A stretch of 64,000 nucleotides of DNA from Coniella vitis (Eukaryota; Ascomycota; Sordariomycetes; Diaporthales; Schizoparmaceae): positions 1,240,001 through 1,304,000 of the forward strand of contig WUJK01000005.1 of assembly GCA_011317545.1 (NCBI GenBank), in the 5' to 3' direction. Shown here in pieces: positions 1 to 9,755 of this stretch. The notes under the pieces were generated by a model, which was given only the letters and a program-made list of their open reading frames with translations, was not told the DNA's origin and did no database searches. How positions within the stretch are numbered: position 1 is the first letter of the stretch; every line of letters begins with the position of its first letter. The position numbers and the translations under genes were made by a program.

Positions 1-121
1 GAGCTACTTAAGAGTAGCTCTTATAGTACTATATAAACTCTATATTTATTTCTCTCCTTAAGTTAATTAATAATAGAAATTAGGATTATAACTACGAATA
101 CTCTTTCGATACCCGTTTATA
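1..121 (-). repeat. LTR-B fragment cut by window edge
   Basis: These bases are the reverse complement of the first 121 bp of the family-B LTR that is complete at 41337-41675, 45834-46172 and 53286-53624. The match includes the GAGCTACTTAAGAGTAGCTC block at the window edge and the LTR terminus, which reads GTTTATA on the plus strand and ends at 121. More of the LTR or a whole element probably lies outside the window. It is heavily changed to TA-rich sequence, consistent with RIP. Confidence 0.85.
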
Positions 122-865
122 GAACGTTACTATATAAAAGAATATACTTTAATATTATTAATTATATAGCTAATATATATATAAAGCTAATAATAGAAAG
201 TATATTATAATATAATAACTTATTAAATTAATATAATCTAATTAATAAAACCTAATAATCTATATATATATACATATATATATATATAAATAAGTTATCT
301 AGTTATAAGTAATAAATAAATATATAAGAAAATATAATTTAATAACTTAATTTACTAGTAATATAAATATTAAAGTTACTAATATATTTAGATTAAATAA
401 TATTAAATAAAGTAATAATAATTTTATAATTAATTAGTTATATACTTTTAAGAATTTTAACTTTTAATATATTTATAAATAACTTAAAACTAAATATTAT
501 ATTTATAAATAAGTTTATTAATTTAGCTTATATATATTAGTATAATATATTAATTATTAATAATAAATTTAAAAACGTATATTATTTATATAATTTATAT
601 AAATATAAAAATTCTTATTAGTATATATAATATTATAATATTATAATTAATTAAAGATTATAAATATATATATATATATATATAAATTCTAAATTTTATT
701 TAATTCTAATAACTTTATTATATATTATATTCTTATCTAGAATTTTATTTTAAAATAAATATTTTATTCTAATATTAAATAGTTATATAATTATTAATAA
801 AGTAACTATATATTCGTATTTTCAAGCTTATTATTACTTGCTTAGCCGTCGCCCTTATACCTAAA
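122..865. other. TA-rich RIP-like relic sequence, no gene
   Basis: This stretch is almost entirely A and T with very abundant TpA and no open frame. I recognise no motif in it. It is probably an old repeat eroded beyond identification, flanked by the LTR-B fragment on the left and a GC-rich minisatellite on the right. Confidence 0.6.
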
Positions 866-993
866 GGGCACCCATACGCCGACGGCCCCCGTATGCCAAC
901 GGCCCCCACAAGCCAACGGCCCCCACACGCCAATGGCCCCATACGCCGACGGCCCCCGTATGCCAACGGCCCCCATACGCCAAACCCATACGC
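866..993. repeat. 17-bp GC-rich minisatellite
   Basis: About seven tandem copies of a 17-bp unit close to CAACGGCCCCCATACGC run from about 880 to 980, with partial units on both sides. Variants include CGACGGCCCCCGTATGC and one 16-bp copy. The unit length is not a multiple of three, so it is unlikely to be coding. It sits exactly where TA-rich sequence gives way to the first gene island. Confidence 0.85.
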
Positions 994-1292
994 GGAACGG
1001 TCACCGAAGTCAAAACAACCAACAGGACAGGTGAATACGAGATACAGCCCCTCTCAATGTACAACCAACAGCCAACATGTACTGTAACCTACTGCCAACC
1101 TTTATATCCCAGCCGACACAATTCTAGAATTGCGCAGAGTCATTGGTGGGCAGTTTCTTTGACTATCTATCCTGCCCTTCAACTTGGAAGTTATCAGCTT
1201 GCTGTTGCCATATTCGCTGTAAGCGCCGAGCCAGCCAAATCAGGACACCAACTTCAGAACACTGCCACTCAGCAACACGGCAAGCAGTCAAC

Positions 1293-1829
1293 ATGGCCGG
1301 CCTCACCCTCTTGAGCGTTGCTCCACTACTTTCAGCAACAGGCTCAATCATGTTCACAATCTCAGAGGACACTTTTATCCGGCCACTCATGCACACCTCC
1401 GCCTCAGCCAGGGAGATGGAAGCTCGTCGCCACGCCAATCGGATTTTGCCAGGGCTGATGGGTTTCACCCGCAATGGCCTCGCCATTATCTTCACCACCT
1501 ATCCTATCAGTATTGCTACTGCAGCGGCGAATCTGGCACGACACGATGGCGCAGTAGAGCTGTCCAAACAAGCTGCTAAGTACCCGCGCATTGCGGCTTG
1601 CTTTTACCTTGCTGGTATGATTTTCAGCATCCTGCACATGCCATTCGGACCTGGTGCCATGAAGCTTCTGGATGCAGTCCGCGATGACAAAGGCGCCGAT
1701 GATGATTCAAAAGCGGATAACACAGCTAGTATGCTGTCTTGGTTGCGTATCAATATGATTAGGGGTTTTGTGGCGGACTTCCCGTCGTGGGCGTGTTACT
1801 TTGTGGCCTTTATGTACGCAAATTCATGA
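1293..1829 (+). CDS. DUF1772 / anthrone-oxygenase-like membrane protein
   Basis: This is a single-exon gene of 178 aa. The ATG at 1293 is chosen because upstream in-frame sequence has no ATG and reads as non-conserved peptide. The protein has about four hydrophobic segments: the N-terminal stretch after MAGL, one near residues 65-90 (NGLAIIFTTYPISIATAAA), one near residues 107-122, and the C-terminal one. A polar linker rich in Asp and Lys lies before the last segment. The ending WLRINMIRGFVADFPSWACY fits the DUF1772 pattern, a small integral-membrane family that includes anthrone oxygenases of fungal polyketide pathways. Catalytic activity cannot be inferred, because many members are uncharacterised. 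The gene is convergent with the MFS gene, about 240 bp away. Confidence 0.75.
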   Translation: MAGLTLLSVAPLLSATGSIMFTISEDTFIRPLMHTSASAREMEARRHANRILPGLMGFTRNGLAIIFTTYPISIATAAANLARHDGAVELSKQAAKYPRIAACFYLAGMIFSILHMPFGPGAMKLLDAVRDDKGADDDSKADNTASMLSWLRINMIRGFVADFPSWACYFVAFMYANS

Positions 1830-2073
1830 GGCATCAATGTCACGAGTAAGAAAAGGTAGAAAGGTTCAAATTGAGTAAGACTGGGCAATGGAACACAAGC
1901 AAGACGCAGTTCCAAGATCCTGTTACATGTAGATTCAAGTTGTTCCTGTATGACCCACTTGTTCTGTTTCGCAGTCCAGTATTAACGCAACCAATAACCC
2001 AACTGGCATGAGGCGTGCTTTACACAACACCCGACTCTACGTTGACCTTTTTCTCAGTTGAGCCTATTCCCTG

Positions 2074-3931
2074 CTAGCTGGTTTCCGTGTCATCCAGCTT
2101 TGGTGTTGCCGATGGGTGCTTCAGACTTGTGTCCCCGGGGCTGGAGCGTTCCAGCCCATATTCAGTGTCAAGCTGCTCCCGCAAGGGGATGTCCTTGATG
2201 ATGAAGCTTATCGCGAAGCCCAGGAGTGAGAATCCAATGCCAACCTGAAAGCAACGCTTTAGACTCTCCACGTATATTGCCGAGACCTGGTCCTGCTGCG
2301 CGGAGGTCCAATTTTGCGAGCCTGTACCGCCACCAATTGATGCTAAAGAGTAGGCGCCGCCGTTAATGAGCTGCTTCCGAATGCTCTGGTCACTGATGCT
2401 GGACACAAGTTGGTTCACGCGTGAGTTGAACGTAGCAGCGGGAATAGCTACGCCCCACACGCCGCCAAAACTTCGAACAAAACCCCACGCAGCGGTGGAG
2501 ATGGCTTGGTCGACTTCTTCCAAAGGAGCCTGAACAGCCGGCCAAGTCGTTGTTACCATGGCTCCCAGCCCGGCGGCTCCGATACACTCGACACCAGCCC
2601 AGTACGCAGTTGATGTGTGTTGATCGAGGCGGGTGAGAAGTCCGAAACAGATGGCCAGGAGGCCCATGCCAATAAAAAAGGAGGGACGGTACCGGCCCCA
2701 TCGAGTTGTTGCCCACCCGCCTAGTATGGCAAAAGGCATGGTGACAAATGGGATGGGAAGCAAGTTGACTCCAGACTGCGTGGGTCCTGTAGCCTTTACA
2801 CCCTGGAAATATACAGGAAGGAAATAAGTGAGGAAGTTGGTGAGCATCGCATGAAGCGATGCGATCCCAAAAGCGCCAAGCGACGTACGGTTCGAGAATA
2901 ACCGGAGGGGCATTGTAGGTTCAGGAACCAAAGTGGTGGACTCGAGCCACAGAAAGGCGACGATGCCGACAAGGCCAAGGATAAGAGGCACGAGCGTCCT
3001 GAAGGAGGACCATGCGTACTGTGTCCCACCCCATGTCAGAGCAATCAGTACTGCAACGATAGAGGCGACAAGCAGAGCATTACCACCCAAGTCGACTCGC
3101 TTGAGTGAGTTTCCCACCGTGTCTTTCCTGTACCGAGTCCGCAAGAAAACAAACAACACTGCAAGAGCAAGAGCGCACACGGGCAAATTGAGATAGAAGA
3201 TCCTGGCATCAAAATTAACTCGGAACCCCATAGAGCCATCGCGATTTGGAAATAGACTTACCAACGCCAAGTAGCATATTGGGATAGAGCACCTCCAACA
3301 ACGGGACCGACGCAGACAGCTACGGTATAGGCAAGTAAAATGATGCTCATAAACTGTGGCCGCTCGCGCAGAGGGACCAGGTCAGCGACATTGATCTCGA
3401 TTAGGATGCTGATGGCACCACTGCCAGCGCCCTGGATAGCCCGGCCTGCAATCAAGGCGTCAAAGTTTTGTGCGGATCCGCAGACAGCAGAGCCTACGGC
3501 AAAGAGGAGCGTAGCCAGCATTGTCATGCTCCGACGGCCGTATATATTCGAAGCCTGTCCGAAGAGTGGCTGGAAAGCGGTCATAGTGAGGAAGTAAGCA
3601 TTCGCAACCCACATCCACCCGTCACTTCTCCCTAGATCTTCCAATATAGAAGGCATAGCTGTAGAGACAGCAGAGGTATCCAAGGCCGAAAGCATTGATA
3701 TAAGTTGCATGCCAACGATGATTCCCTAGGCGTCCTCGACTATATCAGCACTTTTGCTCCTTATTCAGCTGCTTTTAGAACTCGGCTTTACACCCGAGGT
3801 ACACATACCCAGAATTGCCATCCTCGGTCAGACTTTTCGTTCAACTTCCTACGAGGGTCCGCGTTTTGGCTCGTTTGTAGCGTCGCGGCGAGTGCGCTAC
3901 CAGGCCTTGCCCACTCTGTTTCGTTTGCCAT
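2074..3931 (-). CDS. MFS drug/metabolite exporter, DHA2 type
   Basis: Three exons are proposed: 3931-3809, 3725-3262 and 3202-2074, giving 571 aa. The introns (83 and 59 nt) begin GTATGT and GTAAGT and end in AG. Joining them restores RGWQFW-GIIVGMQLISMLSALD and YATWRW-IFYLNLP, both typical of the 14-TM DHA2 family. Motif A is seen as GQASNIYGRRS and the antiporter motif C as VGPVVGGALSQ. The start is the ATG at 3931, with G at -3; the in-frame extension upstream lacks an ATG. The C-terminal tail is polar (SSPGDTSLKHPS). Such proteins export toxins, drugs or secondary metabolites at the plasma membrane by proton antiport. The gene is divergent from the PTH11-like gene at 5061 across a 1.1-kb intergenic region. 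The substrate is unknown. Confidence 0.9.
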
Positions 3932-4025
3932 ATCGAACCCCGTCAAGAAGTTATGAATCTCCAAGACCTGCAAGTATGGTACTTATAGGCTTGGGCTTAA
4001 ATCATAAGATTCGAGTAGTAAATAC

Positions 4026-4199
4026 TGTAACACCCGGACTATCGAGGTGCTATCGGGGTGCGAAATCAGTCGTACGAGTAGTAGGAGAGGAAATCAAGAA
4101 TAGGTAGGAGCCCACAACAACATAGGAAGACTAGAGCGACGCTCTAAATCCCGGTTTATTCACTTGCTTGCCCTGTAACCTTACACTACTCCTACCCGA
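4026..4199. repeat. Possible 174-bp solo LTR-like insertion
   Basis: The block starts TGTAACACCCGG and is flanked on both sides by AATAC, a possible 5-bp target duplication at 4021-4025 and 4200-4204. The right end reads CCCGA rather than the canonical CA, so the call is weak. It lies in the divergent intergenic region between the MFS and receptor genes. Confidence 0.3.
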
Positions 4200-4232
4200 A
4201 ATACTGAATAAATGCTCAAGGGATGGGTTGCA

Positions 4233-4331
4233 GCGGAAGCCTGACGTTGCAGCGGAAGCCATACTGCCACGCAAGTAGGAACCACATTCCCAAGTACAAC
4301 ACAATCATACGATAATAGCGGAGGCTTCCGC
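4233..4331. promoter_or_regulatory. Three GCGGAAGCC sites in a divergent promoter region
   Basis: GCGGAAGCC occurs at 4233-4241 and 4252-4260 within a direct repeat of GTTGCAGCGGAAGCC. It occurs again in inverted orientation (GGCTTCCGC) at 4323-4331. The region lies between the starts of the MFS gene (3931, minus) and the receptor gene (5061, plus). CGG-containing direct and inverted sites are typical of Zn2Cys6 transcription-factor binding, but no factor is known here. Confidence 0.4.
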
Positions 4332-5060
4332 GGTACTGGTACTCAAGCACAGTACTTTTGTAAGTAGTCTAGCTTACTTTTCTCGCGGTCTACCCAAAGA
4401 CGAGCGTAATCCTTGCTGTGCTACTATACATAGTACTAGCCCGAGTATACCCAGGCTGGGAGGGGTGATGTGTGCACCCCTTCCTGGCCCGCTTGAATGC
4501 TACTGTTTTTCGTTGAGAGTATTGGCCACACCGGTGTATGCGGCCCCCATCGGTTGGTTTGCAAGCACTTCCTTGCATACTGCAGGTTACTGTTACATTA
4601 TCACTTTGCTGACCTCCATTCCAAATCAATTAGCCCAATTAGCCCTTGACGCCGAAACAATATTTGGGATCCAAAAGCACCGTCGTGGTGTTGTATTACG
4701 CACTGAGTATGCATGCCACCGGATCCTTCACCCTAGAAGACTGCAAAATAAATCTCTCGAGCTTCAGCTCAAGCGCTGACCCGCTGCCCCTCCCCCCCCT
4801 CTCCCTTCCCCAGCCCTCAAGATCGAACTGTGAAATCAGCACTTCTGCATGGAGGATGGATCCGGACAAATTAGTTGTGCACGTTGGAGTTTCGAAAGTA
4901 GAAGTATTCGTAGACGCTCTGTATATCTAGATGAAGATGATCCGGTGCAAGACTGGACAGCTGGTTGTAGCAAGACAAACAAAATCCTCACGTTACAGCT
5001 GCAACAGAAGTGCAATTCCTTTGAATCAGTCGCAAATTCGCTGCTGGCAATATCTTCGAG

Positions 5061-6673
5061 ATGTCGACCGCTGATCAGGGTTCAGCCTTTACTCCTGAAG
5101 AGATTGAGTACTGGTGTGTGGCTGGCGTCTCCCGAGTCCCACAACAGGCAACACAAAATGCGTCTTCATGGGTTCCGCTAACTTGCTGCAAGGTTACAAC
5201 ATGGAAGTGACACGCGCGTTCCGAACATCATTGCCTGCGCAACGATCACGGCCGTCTTCTCGACGTTATTTCTGATTCTTCGTTTTACCGGCCGTTGGCT
5301 ACAGCATCTAACCTTCAAGCCCGCACCGAATGATTGGCTCGTGTTAGTAGCCTGGGTATGTGCTTACTGTTCTTGGAACCACTTTCAACTGATACTTCAT
5401 TCATCACTGCTAACATCGTGGCCTAACTCGCCAGGTATTCTTCTTGGCTTCCGATATCTGCTTTGCCATGCTTACTCTCTACGGGGGTGGCCGTCATGTG
5501 ATTTACATCACGAATCCATACAAGCTACAACTTGTAAGTCTGCTACTCAAATGACCATTACGTCTCGGTTTTGGATCTTTGGGCTGACAGGAGGGTTGGG
5601 GGAATAACAGTTCAGTATTCTGAGCGAGGGCTTTTATGGCCTATCCATGGGGTCCTTGAAGCTCAGCCTTCTCTCACTATATTCGACGATCTTCCCGCAA
5701 AAGAAGTTTCATTATATTGTATGGGGTGTGGCCGTGTTCATTGTAGGCTGGAGCATGGCTACTTTCTTTGGATCCATACTGCAGTGTGTTCCTATCGAAA
5801 AGGCCTACGAGTCTTCGCTCTCTGGTTACTGCATCTCATACCCGAAGCTGTCTTTAACCATCACAGTCTGCAATGTTGTCACCGATATGATCATAATCGG
5901 GCTTCCGGTACCACTTGTTCTTAACCTCAACACAACCCAAAAAAAGAAGATTACCATCATTACCACGTTTGCCGCCGGTTGTAGGTAAGTGTTTTGACAG
6001 GCAGATATTGGCTATGATGTGCATGTACTTATATAATGCTGAGCTGATTTTTTCGCGACAGTGCGATTCTCGTCTCGATAGTACGCCTTGTATATGCTTT
6101 GCAAGTGGGGTCAGTGGATGGGTCTTGTAAGTCGGTACCAATGCATTGGTAACATCAGATTCATCTCGATTCCTGCATCTTCCAGTCATTGCTTATGCAC
6201 TTTCGGCGATGCTGATTTTGCGACACATAGGGACCGCCATACCTGCAGGTTACACATCATGTGTGGAGCTAACCGTTGGCTTCCTCGTTGTATCCATCCC
6301 CATGTATCGCTCTCTCGTCATGAAACAGCTCCGACTCAGCAACGGTTCCACAGTTTGGTCCTGGCGGGGGAGTAACAGGCGTGGTCTTTTGGACGGAACC
6401 AGATATCCTTACAACGGCCATAGCTACAACACCAGCGGCCGTAAAAGCAGTGCAATAGAGTTGAACAGTAAGAGCGGAAGGCGCAGCAACAGCAACGACA
6501 ACACTCTAGGATACACCACCGTGGTAGCAGCGACCGAGCGGAATATCCCACCGATTCCGAACTCTGGGATATATGTTACAGACCAAGTGGAACAGACCAA
6601 GACGCCCAGAAGTAATGGCTCTTGGGTCAAGATTCCAGACGAGGAAATGCGTATCTCCGGCAAAAACATTTAG
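5061..6673 (+). CDS. PTH11-like / rhodopsin-domain seven-TM receptor 1
   Basis: Six exons are proposed: 5061-5113, 5193-5355, 5435-5533, 5611-5984, 6062-6126 and 6186-6673, encoding 413 aa. All introns are 59-79 nt, GT-AG, and phases close exactly. After a short polar N-terminus (MSTADQGSAF) come seven hydrophobic segments, including TAVFSTLFLILRF, VFFLASDICFAM, YIVWGVAVFIVG and LTITVCNVVTDMIIIGLPV. This is the arrangement of the fungal integral-membrane family related to PTH11. The roughly 120-residue cytoplasmic tail is rich in Ser, Asn and Thr. Members sit in the plasma membrane and some sense surfaces or ligands, but most have no known ligand. A second family member is at 34541-36237. Confidence 0.85.
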
Positions 6674-7472
6674 CTTATTTGGTTACTCACTGAACCGGTC
6701 AATCGAGTGTTGTCACACCAAACCACGCAAAGTATCTGAGAACTACGCCTCGCTATATAGTTCATATCGTCAGGCATTGGAGATATGCAAGCTTCGATAC
6801 AGTCATTGAGGATTACTGCTGTTCAATACATTAGTGAACAGAATCTTACTAATAGGGTATTGTAACTTGAATGCATTCGTACACTGTATTCAGGACTGAA
6901 TATATTTATGCGCCGTATGAAGCTGTTGTGGGACAAAATTCTGTTACACCATGAATACTATTTTCAAGCGGAACCATCAACAGGTCTCCTTATTCATAGA
7001 TCTTTGGGGTTCTAGTTATCTTAGTACCCCGATGGTTCTTTTTCATATTCTTAGCCCTAATTAATTATCGCAAAAAGCATCGATGTTCCCTATTACTCTA
7101 TGCCTTAACCCCAAATATAATTGCTACTCCATATACTTCCTATACTTCCCCGGCAACATGACTATTAAACAGTGGCGATGGATGTGAAACGACTAAGGTC
7201 TGCACACTACTTCCGTGAATGCTTTGGAGAGATAAAAGTGGTTGAAATGGTAGGCCTTCTACAATTCACGTTGAGGGTTATTCAAAGGCACTGCATAGAC
7301 GAAATAAATATATTATAAAACTACCTTATTCAATATCTGCCCTTTAAACCGATGATGCTTGCTAATATATACCTAACCTCATAGTACTTGCACTTATTAA
7401 TCTTCGTCCCCGTTAGGACGTTTACTATCTATATTATTATTAGTATCTTCCGCAGGATAGGAGATGCTGTCC
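6674..7472. other. Intergenic sequence grading into AT-rich sequence
   Basis: I see no gene here. The first 500 bases are of mixed composition and the rest become TA-rich toward the solo LTR at 7473. Scattered TATA-like and poly-T stretches are not specific enough to call as signals. Confidence 0.5.
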
Positions 7473-8099
7473 TATAATAATCCTTGCCTGAATCCGGATT
7501 CTGGAAGTACCTTTAAGTTATATATTAGCAGGATAGGGAAGTATTACCTTTAAGTCCCATATATACTAAATGATATTAAATATAACCGTATACTAGGTAA
7601 TTAAGAGGGATTACCCTATTAATGAGACTCGTTCTAGACTAGAGGTATAGATTAATACTTAGATTTATAATTAAAGTGTTATGACCTGGTCCCTCGTAGC
7701 ACTATATATACGGTTGGAAGGAATAATCAGATGGAGATTCTGATTATTGGTTGATCTTTTGCAAGGTCTATGTGGTGTAGCGGTACCTTCCAACGCTTAT
7801 CATTACATAAAGACTATATAGGAAACTATCTGATAGCCAGGAAAGCTACTACTTATGTCCTTCCGTTATTCCTATAATAAGGTTTACTTATTTAAGCTTA
7901 TTAAAGCTTATTAATACTTATTAAGCCTTAATAAGTAGTTATAATCTAACCTCTAATTAATTCGTTACCTTTATTATATTATTCGTAGTTCTTATACCGA
8001 TTATATAAGAGATTCTTATTAGTCTATTATAGATCTAATTAGCTAGTATATAGTTACGCTTACCTATTCCTATAACCTGTACGTTCGTGGGTTATAATA
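7473..8099 (-). repeat. Solo LTR-A, divergent copy, interrupted
   Basis: The copy runs from TATAATAATCC at 7473 to GGTTATAATA at 8099 and matches the family-A LTR on the minus strand. Recognisable blocks are ATCCTTGCCTGAATCC, GGGATTACCCTATTA and CCTATAACCTGTACG. It is interrupted by a 131-bp insertion at 7677-7807. I found no matching target duplication around the LTR itself. It lies just upstream of the truncated P450 and may have removed that gene's 5' end. Confidence 0.8.
7677..7807. mobile_element. 131-bp TG...CA solo LTR-like insertion
   Basis: The sequence starts TGTTATGACC and ends CATTACA. It is flanked on both sides by TAAAG (7672-7676 and 7808-7812). Removing it and one TAAAG restores the continuity seen in other LTR-A copies (TTATAACTAAAG followed by ACTATA). 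It therefore looks like a very small solo LTR from a third family, not otherwise seen in this window. It contains no reading frame. Confidence 0.7.
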
Positions 8100-8189
8100 C
8101 TAAGTAAGGGCTTTTTTAGTTACTTAGTCAGTAACTCAAAACTAAAGATTAATTTTCCAACCCTTTCCTTTAATCTTTAATGTGAAATT

Positions 8190-9449
8190 AGTGATTGGCC
8201 GCGTCACCGCAAAGCTCTAGTAGCACTATTCAAGAACAACCTGATGGGCTTTATATGGAAAGAAACCATTCGCCATACCAGGTAGGTAGCACTTCTAAAT
8301 GCGACAGGCCACTCGATCCATATTGGGTTCTGACTAGAATGTGCTACACCTAGGGAAACGCTTCCCGACTGGACCCAAGCAACTGGAGACATAGTAAAGA
8401 ATCCGAATCTCGAGGCCGACTTGCGAGCGCTTACTTTTAATGTGCTCGCTGCCACCGCCTTCTCATCGCCGCACCCTGAGGATGATACGACTGCCTCGTA
8501 CAGAGAAATCCTACATATCGTGCTTGACAACGCAATTTCACTGAGGCTGATTCCATATCGGTATCTGAATTCGCGCTGGTTACCAGAGGACGTTACCAAG
8601 ATTGGAAGGGCAGCTGCGTCCTATACATCCATCCTCCTCAAGGTCAGGGCTGACGAAGCTGCAACACTTGTCCAGATCAGAATCTGCTGGTCTTCTTGCA
8701 CCCCTACGACTCAAATTTTGAGAAAGGAAGCCTGTCATCCGGTGAGATTCTGGGCAATATCTTCACAATCCACTTTGCGGGCCACGATACTGTTCACATC
8801 ACTCTGACCTTTTGTCTTGCCCTTTTGTCGATACACCCGGATGTACAGGAGTGGATTCGGGCACAGCTTTAATACCACCTCTCAAGGATACCCGCCAGAG
8901 ATGTAGGCATATGATGACCTGTTCCAGCAACTCCCACGTTGTCAGGCGGTACTGCTTGAGACGCTCTGCCCTCTTGCACCCATCACAGGCGTGCCAAGGG
9001 TGGCATCAGCTACCACGCCGAGCATCCGCACAGTCGAAGGCAAGACTCTTGTCATTCCCCCGGGCACCAAGGTGTTCCCGCTCCTGAGTAGCGTTCAGAC
9101 AGACCTCCAGTACTGGCAAGATCCAAACGAATGGAGACCATCTCGCTGGAGCAAAGCAACCCCCCCGCCCGGCGACGAGGAGCTACTCGTCCCTCGTAGA
9201 GGAGCCTCTCTCCCATGGTCAGATGGTCCGCAGATCTGCGCTGGGAAAAAGTTCTTTCTGGCGGAGGGTGTCGCGGTGCTCGCACGGCTCTTGTTTCAGC
9301 ACCAGCCACGGCTTGTCAAGGAAGATGGGGAGACAGAGGCTCAGTCTCGAGCGAGGGCGTGGAAGACTATTACGTACGTGAATTATAGTCTGCTCGTGCG
9401 GATGAATCAACATGAGAAACTGAAATTGGAGTGTGCAAGGCTGGGATGA
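8190..9449 (+). pseudogene. Cytochrome P450 pseudogene, 5'-truncated
   Basis: Fragments of a P450 remain in order: DWPRHRKAL near 8193 (start of helix C), then a region around 8405-8640 containing LTFNVLAATAF. Next come the I-helix block FTIHFAGHDTVHITLTF near 8760, a K-helix ETLC near 8960, and the heme loop WSDGPQICAGKKF near 9215, followed by a plausible C-terminus ending at 9449. The N-terminal anchor and substrate region are missing. There are in-frame stops near 8270 and 8315 and after 8865, and a frame change near 8675. The invariant Arg of ExxR reads Cys, compatible with C-to-T mutation. It is therefore non-functional as written. The LTR-A at 7473-8099 abuts it upstream, and it faces the intact P450 at 9756-11324. 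Confidence 0.8.
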
Positions 9450-9755
9450 GGAAACGGGACTCCTGCCATGCTAGTATCCTCCATGTGACTCAACATCATG
9501 ATCCACTGTTGCGTCAAAACGGTCTCAGCACAGAGATTTCAGTCGCTTTTTGATAGCGAGGTTTTGGTAAAAAGAAGTTATTGAGCATGACAAGTAGTAT
9601 CATGCGTATGTGTGCACTGTAAAATGATAACGATCATCAGTGTCGTATGACGAGCTCGATCTCATTCTGCAATTCAATGAATTTACCCAGCTCAATACCC
9701 ACCAAAGCCCAAAGAGAAATACGGGAAACACCCGTGTACATCCATCCAAGATGGT

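Noticed and set aside
866..993. Coding repeat or CRISPR-like array at the GC-rich tandem repeat
   Set aside because: The units are contiguous with no spacers, the unit length is 17 bp, and the organism is a fungus.
3931..3973. N-terminal extension of the MFS protein to 3973
   Set aside because: The first codon there is TTG, not ATG; the ATG at 3931 has a good context.
4390..4930. Overlapping open frames upstream of receptor 1
   Set aside because: No family resemblance; they lie in a low-complexity C-rich promoter stretch (CCCCTCCCCCCCCTCTCCC) and stop before the receptor ATG.
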